A stretch of DNA of 64,000 nucleotides from Apostichopus japonicus (lineage: Eukaryota; Echinodermata; Holothuroidea; Aspidochirotida; Stichopodidae), in assembly GCF_037975245.1 (NCBI RefSeq), contig NC_092572.1:24040489-24104488 (forward strand), written 5' to 3'. Position numbers and translations under genes: made by a program. Below are positions 8,141 to 23,100 of the stretch, piece by piece (position 1 is the stretch's first letter; the number at the start of each line of letters is the position of its first letter). The notes under the pieces are model-generated. The model saw nothing but the letters and a program-made list of their open reading frames with translations, was not told the DNA's origin and searched no databases.

Positions 8141-11100
8141 CTACAAGAAAGATGAATTGAAATTAAATCTGCTTCATTTACATTCAAAACATAAATATCT
8201 TACACTAAGGACAATTTATAGAATAGCTGTGGATAGAAGAGACCTCGATAAATTGGTACACTACTTGCTTGTGGTCTAGTTGAAACAACTTAATTGATGT
8301 GGCAATAAAACATCAGAGGGGCTAACTCCAGGAACAAAGCATAAAGTAGTTTGTGGTTACGATATTCCCGGTATTATTTTCTTTTATATTATGAAGATTG
8401 CATTCGCTAATGTTCAACCCCCTGACAAGCATTTGCCACTCTCCAGTCAGTTTTGGTACCAACTCCTACAACAAAGATGAAATGGTCGGAAGATACCTCA
8501 ATGAGTTTGTAAACTAATGGCTTGTGGTCTAGTTGAAACAAATAAATTGATGTGACAATAGAACATCAGAGGGGCTTATATTGTAATATTTGTACAAATA
8601 GTAGATGCTTCATTGTCCAGTAACTAAAAAAAACATTTGTACAGATAGTAGATGCTTCATTGTCCAGTAACTATAAAAAACTACCCTAAATACCCTAAAT
8701 AACTGCCCTAAATAACTACCCTAAATACCCTAAATAACTGCCTATCTTCTTTCTGCCACACAAATACATAACATAATGCTATTTCCACTTGGAACAGTAT
8801 TATATCTGTACAATCCTTACAAATTTACTTATAAAAAGCAAATTTCAGAACCCACCAGACCTCTGGGAGAATGGCCACAAATAAGTTAATTTATTACAGT
8901 CATTGGTATATGACATATTAGGTAGTAGAGCCATGGGATGCAGGATGAGGCATGACAGCTAGCAGGACACTTTACTGATCACAGACCACCCTGCACAACC
9001 CCTCCAAACTAACACAACAATTTTGTCGCCTATCCCTGGATCATTGTTGTAGGATATTGACAAACATCATTAGGATAATAAATACCTCTATAATGCAATC
9101 AGATACTGTACTGTCTGCAATTTCACCTGTGGACTGATTCCCCTGTGGAAGAGAACATACATTACCATTAAACTTGCCACAAAGATACATTGTTCCAAAC
9201 TAATCTTTTCGAAGGCTGCAAAATACACTAATTTATCTTACACATACTATAATAGCTAATTCAATCTCCATATAATTGGTGTAAGGATGAAACCATAGCA
9301 TTAGAGAAGAATTGCAAGAAGTGGGAGAAAAGGAGGTATTACCAAACGGGTAGAAACACACGCATAGAGAAAAGAATCTACTCATTTAAATCACTTCCTG
9401 ATATTCATTAATTATTTTCTCCATCTCTCCATTCACACACCCTTGCAAAATATTGTCGTCTTGTAAAATATGTTTTTACTTTTATTTTGCAAATGGAAAT
9501 GCAAAGAATGCTCAGTATCATGCATAGCTTGTCATCATGATTAAGCAATCATATATTTCTTGTTATACTAGACATTTTCTTTTGCTTTTCATAAAAGTAC
9601 AAAGTCTTGAGTTTTATAGACCTTATGTTCCTCCATATCATTTTATGGCTGGACCACAGTTTGCCTCTTACTCTACATTTTATATCAGTTAGAAAGTAAA
9701 GAAGTCTGTATACATTTCATAAAACTATATGTTGAGAGGTGTTCGTGGTGTTCGAGGTTAAAGTAGGGAGTTGTTATGGAACAACTCCCTGGTTAAAGCC
9801 AAATGCAGAAGTTACAATATCATCAAGTAAACATAAACACCAGGAAGGTTACAAACATTATGGAGAGATTCATTAAATGCCAGACCTATTTTGCATGGCG
9901 TTGTGACATCTAAAAGCCTATACAAAAACATAATTTAATATAGCCAGTTGATAATAATAAAACTGATGCTGGTTGCACAATTCAGGCCAAAAGCAGATCA
10001 AAAATTATTTCCTGACTATCTACAGAATTGTATGACAAAATTAGTAATGTTGACACCTAAAATTATCTTCAATAGTTGTGAGGTATATAATGCAACACAT
10101 TACAATTATGTTACAACCCTAAAATTTTTTTTTGTTAAATTGATGTCAGGTACAATGGTTCACTTTAATATTACATCATGCAGCACATGCTAATGAGGCT
10201 ATGATCCCTCAACTCAAGTGGAAAATGTCTACCTATTCAGATGATGCAGTGCTGAATAAAACAGTAGCTATTAACCACTTAGTTCATGAAAATGTCAAGA
10301 GCATGTAAGCTTAACAGCTTGATGATTACACTACTGATCTAGCCTTTTTGATTCCTTGTTACAAATTCTGTTAAATCATTTCCATTTCAAAACAACATAC
10401 CTCCATTTCTATTTCAAATGTAATCGGATTATAGTCCCCCTGTTGTGCTGTAAAATTGCAGAATGAGTCCATATTTTGTTTCCTATGAAGTACAAATGGC
10501 TCTACGCGTTCTTCAGACAATGCTATAGATCGCCAAGGTATCTCCTTAAAAAGAAAGAAAATAATAAATGCAATTTGTGAGGTTAAACCATGGAGATGCA
10601 TTGCTTAACCAGAATGCAAAATGCAATGTGGTTTCGATGATGTAACATGAACAGTTTTCTGCATGAATCTGACGTAATGTATAGTGAGGGTGTACACATT
10701 TGCAAGAGTTTTAGATTTGACCTCTGATGACCCAAGATGACCTTTGACCTCCACCAAAAACAATAGGCTTCTTTAACTCAATGTGTTACTTCTACACACT
10801 ACATTAGAGCCAAGCTTCCAGTATTGAGATATCGTGATTGCAAGGTTTTCACAATTTGACCCTGGTGACCCCAAATGACCTTTGTCCTCCATGAAAAACA
10901 GTAGGCTTCTTTTACACAATGTGGTACTCCTTCACACTAAATATGAGGTCTGCCCATGATTCCCGTCTTGAGATATCATGTTTACGAGGTTTTCACAATT
11001 TGACCACTGGTGACCCCAAATAACCTTTGACCTCCACCAAAAACGATAGAATGTTTGTACTCAATGTGGTACTTCTACACACTAAATATGAAGTCTGCCC

Positions 11101-14100
11101 ATGCTTCCCATCTTGAGATATTGTGTTTACAAAGTTTTCACAATTTGATCCCTGGTGACCCCAAATGACCTTTAACTTCCACCATAACAATAGGCTTCTT
11201 GTGCTCAATGTGTTACTTCTATACACTAACTATGAGGTTGGTCTGACTTTCCCTTCTTGCGATATCGTGTTTACAAGTTTTCACAATTTGACCCCTGGTG
11301 ACCCCAAATGACCTTTGACCTCCACCCAAAAAATAGGCTTCTTGTATTCAATGTGGTACTTCTACACATTAAATATGAAATTGGCCTGACCTTCCCCTCT
11401 TGAGATATTGTGTTTACTAGCTGGGCGTCACAAACACAAACACACACACACACAGTTACACGCACACATACGCCATCATGAATGCATAGGTTACGATTAT
11501 CATCGAAACCAAAAAACTTCATGGTATGCTTCCAGTGCAGATGATATATCAAAGAAATATTTATGTCACAGTATTTTAGAGCGAGTAAATACGATGCACC
11601 ACATCTCCTACCCGAGCTGACATTGTACAGTAAGTGCATAACTTAGTACAATTGTGTATATACCATAGTATTATACCATGTTAGCCAGAGTGCTGTATGT
11701 CATTATAAGTTCAACCTGGTTAGCGCTTGCTTGGTTTATACCCACAGAAAAAAAAAGTTTTTCAGGGTATCATGTGATCTACGAAGTGACCAAAGCTCTT
11801 CCTTATCTTAGCTTATGAAGCAGCTGCAGCAGGAATAAACTTTCACAAAAGAGTTTGAGGAGTGAGATAAGGAAGTTAGCTTTGGTTGCTTTGTTTAATA
11901 ATCATTTGATACCTTGAAATTGTTGTTTTTTCCGAGTTTAAACCAAGTTGAACTTGTAATGGTAAACAAAGGAAACGTGACATTTAATCATACTCACATT
12001 TAATAACACATGCTGTTATCAAGTCTAAATTAAAGTACTCTGTTAATATCTAACCAATTGTCAATTGAAATATGCAAATTACAAAATTTACTTTCTTTGC
12101 TTTTCTTTGCTCTGTAAACCAAGTATCGCCTGGATCAGTGCCATTAAATGATATAGTTAATGGCTGTTTTCCTTCTTTCAAAAATGTTAAATGGAAGCGT
12201 CGTTCAGGTTTCATATCTTGATTCCATTTTAGTATCTGAAATGGAAATAATATACTAGATGATATTCTCAATTTATGTCAATCTTACTCATCAATTCATA
12301 GGTTAGTTATAAAAAAAAGCATTCTTACTTTTGTAAAAAATATGTTTGCCGGTGTACTATTTTAGAAAGAATGATGCATCACAACACACCATTTAATAAT
12401 AATTTACATTTGGTTCACCACGTTCAGGAATGTCTTCGTAATATCCAACTTCTACTTTGGCAGTTTGCTTATTTCGTAGTATCTTTTTCGCTGCAAATAC
12501 CACAAGATTCTTAGCTTCAACTTCGGTGTCATCAATTATAACCTTCAACCAGCAAAAGCCAAGTAGCCTCACTGTACACTTTGAACGATGAAAGATGTAA
12601 GGGCTGAGCGGTCTCTCTTCCCAACGGGGTCTTTGGCCTGTCAAGTTTACAGAAATGAATTTCAATCAGATAAATGAAATCACTAAGAGTTTTGGGTTTG
12701 ATATTTTATACTAAAACAGTCAGTAAACGTTGTGCACGGTATTTCATAAATATTAACTGATCATAATGCAAGCTGTCAATTTGATCTCATTGCTCAGAAT
12801 TTGCTTTCCAGTGTGTTTGTCTATGATTGAATTTACTTTTAGCTGAAACGGTGAATAGTTTGCTTACTAAGTAAATATTTATTATCATTATACAGAGATG
12901 TCAATGTAAATTACAATGATGTTTCTTCTTTTAGTAACATCCTGACACATTGACCGCACCAGAGCAGCAATAAACAATACACAGGATAGAAGGATTTATG
13001 AAGTGTCTATCAATATTAAGAGGAGTGTGTATTTCTGAGAAAGCTTTTTTATTAATCCGTTCCCTGTGGGGGAGTGAAATAACAAGAGCCCAGGGGCACT
13101 GTGCTTCCTTGCGTAGGGGTATATGACAATACCAGGTGCGTATCCAGGGGGGGCGTTGGGGGCGCGCGCCCCCCGGGTAAGAAAAAGAGGAGAGAAAAAA
13201 AGAGAAGAAAAAAAGGAAAAAAGAGGGGGGAAGAGAGGAGGAGGAGGAGAGGAAGGAAGGGAAAAGAAAAAGAAGAAAGAGAGGAAAGGGAGAATAGGAG
13301 GGAGTTAAAGAAAAACGCCAAGACACCGGGAAGAGAAAGAGGAACAGTGACATTATTACAGCGCTGATCCCTATTATATACACAGGGTAGCCAGTGACGG
13401 ATCAAGGATTTCGGAAGAGGCGTGTGCCTCACCCTACCCCTTACACCGACAACTCCATTTTTGACGTTTCCATTTTTCTTCTCTCACTCATGATCTATAT
13501 ATTCTGTATATGGTCTATCATAACGCGTGTGTGTGTATATACGCCTTAATTGTAGAACGGTGCTATGAAACCAACTGTGGCTGGTCTCGAACTCGACCGT
13601 GTCGTCGGGGAACATGACAAATTTCGGGAAGGGGGCGACCGCCCCCCCCCCCCCTTCAGCATATTTTTTTTATGATATCGCTAGTAATTTCAAAATAGAA
13701 AGTGCTTAGATGCAACTTATAAGGCCTGGGAAGTGTCATTTCCAGCGATCTGGGAGGCATCTTCGGCCAAAATTTTCTTATACGCTTCGCGCCAACTAAT
13801 GGAGGAGCTACGCTTACTAATTTGCCTACAGGCTTCGCCCTTTCCTTGGCGAATTCCTTGCTACGCGCCGGTTATACATATATATTGGTTTTTGGCATCT
13901 AACTGACCTTTGGTAACCTTTTGCGGGCACCAAAAACAATAGGGATCTTCCTCTAACTATGGGATATCCACCCACCAAGTTTGATCATGATACATTCATT
14001 CTTTATTGAGATATCGTGTACACAAGCCAAGCGTCACATACACACACACACTCATAAACGCGTACACACACCAAGTTGAACGCATAGGTTCCTTGCTTTG

Positions 14101-17100
14101 CAAAAAGCAAGGAACCAAAAATCAAGATCCAACAGTCTGTATAATTCACAATTTACAATTTCACAATTCACAATCTTCATTCTACAACTTTGCAACCACC
14201 CCCCCCCCCCCCAATAAAAAACACCAGAAAGCCAGTGGACTTGTTGCGATTCCTTGCCAATTGTTTTCGACATTGTTGATTAAATTTGTCAGCAAGGTTC
14301 TTTCACTGACTGTGGACCTACCTACTATTATGTTAGCTTACCATGTTTACAAGCTATTTTTAGCAATAATCAACTCATGCCCTGCCCCCTAATAAATGTG
14401 CATACTATCACATTGAACATACATTATCATGTACTCGCTATCTACCAACACCTTCACACAAAGTATGATTCAATTCTGTGACCTCATTACTATTCTTGAC
14501 ATGAGCGCCAAAATGAATGGGCTCTTCTACTCACTATGGTGCATATATGTACCAAGTATGACTTCAATCCAACTTGTCGTTGTTCAGTTACCGTGTTTAC
14601 AAGCTATTTTGGTGAAAATAAACTAAAGCCCCGCCCTCTAATAAATATGCATAATATCAACTTGAGCATACATCACAATGTACCCACTATCTACCAACAC
14701 ATTAATACCAAGTATAAATAAATTCTGACTTTTGGTTGAGCAGTTATTAGCATTTGAAGACTTTCACGTTTGCCCCTGTGACCTCATTATTATTCATTAG
14801 ATGAGCACCAAAACCAACAGAGTTCTTCTACTCACTATGGCGCATATATGTACCACGTATGATTTCAATCCAATTTTTCATTGTTCCGTTACCATGTTTA
14901 CAAGCTATTTTAGTGAATAAACTTATGCCCGCCCCCTTATATAAATACGCATAATATCAACTTGAACATACATCACCATGTACCCACTATCTACCAACAC
15001 ATTAATACCAAGTATGAATGAATTCTGACTTTCGGTTGTGGAGTTATTAGCATTTGGGGATCTTCACGTTTGCCCCTGTGACCTCATTATTATTCATTAG
15101 ATGAGCACCAAAACCAATAGAGTTCTTCTACTCACTATGGCGCATCTATGAAATAATTATGACTTCAATTCAACCTGTCGTTGTTCAGTTACCGTGTTTT
15201 ACAAGCTATTTTAGTGAAAATCAACTTAAGCCATGCCCCCTAATAAATATACATAATATCAAATTGAACATATATCAAAATGTACCTGCTGTCTACCAAC
15301 ATATTAATACCAAGTAAAAATAAATTCTGACTTTTGGTTGAGCAGTTATTAGCATTTGAAGATTTTTACGTTTGACCCAGTGACCTCATTATTATTGATG
15401 AAATGAGCACCAAAATCAATATGCTTCTTTTACTCAGTATGGCGCATCTATGCACCACGTATAACTTCAGTCCAACTTGCCATTGTTGAGTTATCGTGTT
15501 TACCAAGGGCGTCTCATACACACACACACAAACGCAAACACACACGCAATCACCATCACATCAAAGACCAACATAAATTCGTCCTATTACCCATTCAGTT
15601 TTGGTATCATTTCCCATTGTCACTTTATATTAAGGTAATAGCTAACTTGTGAAGGTTGCACAACTATTTAACATTTTTCATTTTGTATTTAATGCAAAAC
15701 TTCAGATCATTAATCTTTCACTATAGGCTACTAGAAATTGTACCAGGCCATCAACTAGATTTGCAAGCCTTCCCAGAATCAGGCAAAAGGCACAAGGTAC
15801 AAGAATCCTCTGCAGGACCCATAAAAGCTAGTTAGCAATGTTATATTGGTCCAGACAAAAGTGACAAGAAAGAGTTCCATCAATTCCGATTAGATTTGCT
15901 AGCCTCCCCTAAACCAATCACACAAGACACCACTTACAAAGACTCGCTGCTTGTCCCATACAGCTGGTGAACCAAGCCATTTTATTGGTCCAGAGAAGAA
16001 AAAAAAAAGAGTTCAATGCATTCCTTCATCAAGTCAAAAATTGAATATGTTGCAGTGGTCTTGAAGTGCACTGCCCTATGAAGAATTGTCAGAAAGATGC
16101 TTCTTTCATTTTAATGCATGACTTATTCATTGTGTTGCAGCCAAGTCTTCAACCACAAGATAATATCATACTAAATAATTTGTTGGCTGCATTTTTATAT
16201 CTCCGAATCCTATTCACCAAAGTTTGCGGTTATAACAAGCACCCTTGACTAAACAGTTCTGTTGTAAATAATTTTTCAAAAGTTCTGAATGTTTACTTAG
16301 AGTTACTTTTCTCTAAATGAATATTATTTGTTTTAGCTTCTTTGATGAAAGGCAACAGTGTGGTATAGCAAATAAACGTTCACTGTTGCAGTGTATGTTA
16401 TCAACTTTTCCATTCCACAATGCATTCCACACATGTTAGGTGGCAACTGTTGGTAGGGAGTAAAGTGAGATATTGTATGTGATAAATCATGTGAAGTTAA
16501 ATTAAGTACAATAATGTGTGTAATTAAGCAAAATAAAGTAAGATAAAGTGAGATTTACCTTCTTCATGGTGACTGACATAAATCTTGGCTTTAGCTTTTT
16601 CCTCATTAATAAAAGTTAGACAATGTGGTAAGGTCAATGAAACTTCACGTTTCAACTGCAAACCATTCGGCAGAAGCTCCAATACCACTGATGAATTACT
16701 AGAAAAGGATGTGGCTGGTTCATTCGAAAGACTTGGTGGAACTATTTTTACTTGGATATTGTGTTCCTCTGTCACTGCTTTTGGTGGAAAAACCAGTTTA
16801 ATACCCGTGTTTGGAATCTGTAATAATCCTCCCTTTCCAGATATGGAAGATGTTATTTTCATGGTGTCTGGAGGCTTCCAGTCTGAGGGAAAATAGTATA
16901 ATTGGTCCCTGATAGTATCATCTGTTTATACTTTAAACAATATTCCAGTGATTGATGTTCACTGTTTACATAGTTACTGGAAATTATCCATCTTTGTAAA
17001 AGCATATGCTACTAGAAGTTTTATTTTATTTAAACATTATAATTTAACTTAATGAATGCATCTGTTAGCACCCCAGTTTGTTAAGTGAAGGCAAGTTAGC

Positions 17101-20100
17101 TTTTATTAATTCAAAAGATAAAAATGATTTATCCCTTGAGGAAATAACTTTCTTACACCTTGATAAACTAACACATGCAGAGAACATAGACAATAAATCG
17201 CCAAAATGAATCACATTTCACGGAAATGAAAAGTTATGCCTTTTAAGAACCTCTGCCATGATGACATCACATCCTGTTGTAAGGACTCAACATCATCATA
17301 CCATAAGGAAGAAATTAAATAATAGTTTACATTCAAACATCAGTATATCTAGGGTTAGTAATAATATTGAGAAAGAAAGGAGTAGCATCATGATTCCTGC
17401 TATCGTACAAGCATTGACTTTCATTCATATTGACAACCATTATGCTTTCATGATTTTAATGTTGCAATAAACTGTTTTTGTATTACAAGACAAATGATAT
17501 ATGACAATTTGATCATCAACATACTGTTATTAACTATGCTCATGAAACCTTAGACCACCTGTGATTTTTAATTACTATTTTAGAAATCATCTTGCAAAAA
17601 CTCCCAAATGTGACGTAGCAAGTCATGCTCCTTCCCTCGTTCAGTACTATGAAAATAAGTAACAAAAGTAATGTCTTAGCAAGCAGAAATACCACCACTC
17701 GGGTACTTCTCATTCAGCTTTGATTCACTCAGAAGGCTTGTTTGGACGGAAAAAATTATTAGGGTTGAGAAATGTCTATATCCTGTACACCTCATGAGGT
17801 GTACATACTGACCAAGTGAAATGGAGCGTATGCCAACTTTCATTTAAAACCATAGCAGGTTTTAAAACCATAGAAGGTATGTACCCACCTTCTTCTTGCC
17901 TAAGGAGAGTTGGTGAAGGTCTGCGAATGGATGACTTGCTTCCGTCACCTACAAAGAAACATAACAGTAAAATATGCATTCTTTTCCAACGTAGTAAACA
18001 GAAACAAAATAGATTTGTTTCAAAGTTACTGAAAATGATCCATCTTTGCAAAAGCATATGCTACTAGCAGTTTTATTTCATTTAAACTTGGTGAAACTTA
18101 CTGAATGCATCTGTTAGCACCTCAGTTTGTTAAGTCATGATGGCAATTTAGATGATTTTACTTCAACAATTACAAATGATTTATCCCTTGAGGAAATAAC
18201 TTTCCTGCACCTTGATGAACTAATACATGCAGAAGCATTGACAATTAAATAGCAGAATCGTATCACATTTCTAGAAAATGAAAATAACCAATATAATTAA
18301 TATTCTTCATATATTCACAAAGGTTGAGAAATGTCTACATTTTGTTCACCTCATGAGGTGTGCATACTGACCTAGTGAAATGAAAGTTGGAGTGTATGCC
18401 AACTTTCACTTAAAACCATAAAAGGTATGTACCCACCTTCTTCTTGCCTAAGGAGAGTTGGTGAAGGTCTGCGAATAGATGACTTGCTTCCTTCACCTTC
18501 AAAGAAACATAACAGTAAAATATGCATTCATTTCCCAAAGTAGTAAATAGAAACAAAATTATACTTGTTTTAAACTTCATGTCTTGTATTGTATTGAGTT
18601 TGTCCTGAGCTGGTGTACTTACCTCCAAAAGGAAAGTAGGGACATCCAGACCCAAGGTTAGGTCCGGGACAATTAAGTCCCTGGGCCCAATTATTTTAAC
18701 ATGTCATACATTCATGGAACATCGATGGCATATGCGAAGATTTCTTCTGGGAAAAGGAAGCCATGACTTGATCCATCCATCCCATGCATACTGGGGTCCC
18801 ATGAAAGACATCAGGCCCCATGTTTGTAGCCCCACCTGACCCACCCTGTCGTCATGCATGGTACCTGAAAGTATCATCTGTTTATACTTTGAACAAAATT
18901 CCAGTGATTGATGTTCATAGTTTGACAAAGTTACTGAAAATGATTCATCTTTGCAAAAGCATATGCTACTAGCAGTTTTATTTTAATTTAAACTTGGTAA
19001 AATTTAATGAAATAAACCTGTTAGCACCCCAGTTTGTTAAGTCATGATGGCAATTAAGCTTATTTTACTTCAAAAGATACAAATTAATTATCCCTTGAGA
19101 AAATATCTTTCCTGCACCGTGATGAACTAATACATGCAGAGAACATTGACAATTAAATCTCCAAAAGGTACCACATTTCTAGAAAATGAAAATAACCATT
19201 ATAATTAATATTCTTCATATATTTACAAAGGTTGAGAAATGTCTACATTTTGTTCACCTCATGAGGTGTGCATACTGACCTAGTGAAATGAAAGTTGGAG
19301 TGTATGCCAACTTTCACTTAAAACCATAAAAGGTATGTACCCACCTTCTCCTTGCCTAAGGAGAGTTGGTGAAGGTCTGAAAAGAGATGATATGCTTCCT
19401 TCACCTACAGAGAAAGATAAGAGTAAAATATGCATTCATTTCCCAAAGTAGTAAATAGAAACAAAATTATACTTGTTTTAAACTTCATGTCTTGTATTGC
19501 ATTAATGCATTGAGTTTGTCCTGAGCTGGTGTACTTACCTCCAAAAGGAAAGTAGGGACATCCAGACCCAAGGTTAGGTCCGGGACAATTAAGTCCCTGG
19601 GCCCAATTATTTTAACATGTCATACATTCATGGAACATCGATGGCATATATGAAGATTTCTTCTGGGAAAAGGAAGCCATGACTTGATCCATCCATCCCA
19701 TGCATACTGGGGTCCCATGAAAGACATCAGGCCCCATGTTTGTAGCCCCACCTGACCCACCCTGTCGTCATGAATGGTACCTGAAAGTATCATCTGTTTA
19801 TACTTTGAACAAATTCCAGTGATTGATGTTCATAGTTTGACAAAGTTATTGAAAATAATTCATCTTTGCAAAAGAATATCCTACTAGCAGGTTTATTTAT
19901 TTTAAACTTGGTGTAGTTTAATGAACGCAAGTTAGCATCCCGGTTAGTAAAGTAATGATTGCAAATTAGCTTAGTTTTCTTCAAAAATTAAAAATGATTT
20001 ATCCGCTGAGGAAATAATTTTCCAGCAAACTTATGAACTGATACATGCAGAGAACATTGACAATTAAATAACCGAAACATATCACATTTCAAGGAAATAA

Positions 20101-23100
20101 AATAAGAAAAAACCCATTACAATGGGAAGTTATGCTTTTTAAGAACCTCTGCAATGATGACATCACATCCTGTTTCAAGGACTCAACATCATCGTACCAC
20201 AAGGAGGGATTAAAATATAGTTTTTACTCAACCATCAGTATATCTTGGGTAAGTAATAATGAGTAATAATATACTCCTTTTCTCTCCCAGTACCATAAAA
20301 CCTTAACACCTTAACAATAAGGAACATACGTAATGTTTCAGGAAGCAAATACCCCCGGTCAGGTACTTCTCATTCAGCTTTGATTCATGTCAGAAGAATG
20401 CTTTTTTGGACAACAAACATTGTTTTTCCATAAATATTCTTCATATATTCACAAGGGTTGAGAAATGTCTATATCTTGTACACCTCATGAGGTGTACATT
20501 CTGACATAGTTAAATGAAATTAGGAGTGTATGCCAACTTTCATTTTAAACCTTAGAAGGTATGTACCCACCTTCTTCTAATGTCTGCATTGGCCTTTCTC
20601 TCATATGGAATGGTGAGAAAGGGTTAGGGGATAAATAGATTCCTGTACCTACAAAGAAATATAATAGTAAAATATGCATTAGTTCCCAAAGTACTCAAGA
20701 GAAACATTATTAGAATTTGTTAAAGCTTTAAGTCTCATTTTGCATTGAATTTGTCTTCAGCTGGTGTACTTACCTCTGAAAATAAAGTGTGGACATCAGG
20801 ACCCAGGTAAGGCTCGGGACAATTCAGTCATTGGGACCCATTCTTTTAAGACGTCATACATTCATGGCAGTTATGAAGAGTTTTTCTGGGGGTGGGAAGC
20901 CATGGCTTGATATATCTTTACCTATATATAAGGGGGTCCCATGAGGGACATCAGGCCCCATGTCTGTAGCCCCACCTGACCCACCCTGTCGTCAAGTCTA
21001 GTACCTGGAAGTATCATCTGTTTATACATAAACAGAATTCCAGTGATTAATGTTCATTGTTTGACAAAGCTACTGAAAATGATTCATCTTTGCAAAAGCA
21101 TATGCTACTAGCAGTTCTATTTTAATTTAAACTTGGTAAAACCTAATGAAATATACCTGTTAACACCCCAGTTTGTTAAGTCTTGATGGCAATTAAGCTT
21201 ATTTTACTTCAAAAGATACAAATGATTTCTCCTTTGTGGAAATAACTTTCCTGCACCTTGATGAACTAATACCTGCAGAGAACATTGACAATTAAATCGC
21301 CGAAATGTACCACATTTTTAGAAAATGAAAATAACCATTATAATTAATATTCTTCATATATTTACAAAGGTTGAGAAATGTCTATATTTTGTTCACCTTA
21401 TGAGGTGTGCATACTGACCTAGTGAAATGAAAGTTGGAGTGTATGCCAACTTTCACTTAAAACCATAAAAGGTATTTACCCACCTTCTCCTTGCCTAAGG
21501 AGAGTCGGTGTAGGTCTGAAAAGGGGTGATATGCTTCCTTCACCTACAAAGAAAGATAAGAGTAAAATATGCATTCATTCCCAACGTAGTAAATAGAAAC
21601 AAAATTATACTTGTTTTAAACTTCATGTCTTGTATTGTATTGAGTTTGTCCTGAGCTGGTGTACTTACCTCCAAAAGGAAAGTAGGGACATCCAGACCCA
21701 GGTTAAGTCCGGGACAATGAAGTACCTGGGCCTCATTATTTTAAGACGTCATACATTCATAGTACATTGATGGCATATATGAAGATTTCTTCTGGGAAAA
21801 GGAAGCCATGACTTGATCCATCCATCCCATGCATACTGGGGTCCCATGAAAGACATCAGGCCCCATGTTTGTAGCCCCACCTGACCCACCCTGTCGCCAT
21901 GCATGGTACCTGAAAGTATCATCTGTTTATACTTTGAACAAAATTCCAGTGCTTGATGTTCATAGTTTGACAAAGTTACTGAAAATGATTATCTTTGCGA
22001 AAGCATATGCTACTAGCAGTTTTATTTAATTTAAACTTGGTAAAACTTAATGAAATAAACCTGTTAGCACCCCAGTTTGTTAAGTCATGATGGCAATTTA
22101 GCTTATTTTACTTCAACAGATACAAATGATTTATCCCTTGAGGAAATAACTTTCCTGCACCTTGATGAACTAATACATGCAGAAGCATTGACAATTAAAT
22201 ACCCGAAATGTATCACATTTCAGGAAATAAAAATACCCATTATATTTGGAAGTTACACCTTTAAAGAACCTCTGTCATGATGAAATCACATCCTGTTGTA
22301 CAGGTAAGGACTCATTGTCATCGTACCAAGAGGATAAGTACACATTACCACATCAGTATATTTTGGGTAAGTAATGATATTGAGAAAGGAAAGGGAAAGG
22401 GAAGCAGCAGGATTCCTGCTATTGTGCAGGCATTGACTTTCATGCATGTTGACAACCTTTATTCTTTCGTGGTTTTAATGTTGCAGTAAAATATTTTTGT
22501 ATTACAAGACAAATGACATATGAAAGTTTGATCATATACATGCTACTAACTATGCTCATAAAAGCTCAGCTCACCAGTGATTTTTAATTACTACTTTAAG
22601 AATCATCTTGCAAACACTTCCAAATGTGACGTAGCAATTAATACTGCTTTCCTCATTTAGTACTATAAAAACAGGCCACTGTAACAATAGGGAACAAACG
22701 TAATGTTTCAGCAAGCAGAATACCACCACTCGGGCAGTTCTCATTCAGCTTTGATTAATGTGAGATGACTGCTTGTTTGGACCAAAAAAAATTGTTCTTC
22801 CATAATGTTGAGGAATCCCAATATCATGTACACCTAATGAAGTGTACAGGATATAGTGATTAAAAGTTGGAGTGCACACCAACTTTCATTTAAATACATA
22901 GAAGGTATACCCACCATCTTCTTCTACTGTCAATTGTTGCTTATGAAATGTTGATGAAGATCTGTAAATGGATGACTTTCTTCCTTCACCTACAGAGAAA
23001 CATGATACTAAAATATGCATTTATTTCCAAAGCAGTAAGTAGAAATATAATTAGACTTGTTTCAAGCTTAAAGTCACCATTTGTGTTGAATTTGTCCCAA

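Noticed and set aside
12931-13432. Long Ser/Phe/Leu and Arg/Lys/Glu-rich frames
   Set aside because: Produced by the pure purine tract.
18704-18928. 74-codon frame found almost unchanged at 21749-21973
   Set aside because: Similarity is explained by the recent intron duplication. It has no domain and its only splice option leaves a 29-bp intron. Kept only as a weak poison-exon idea.
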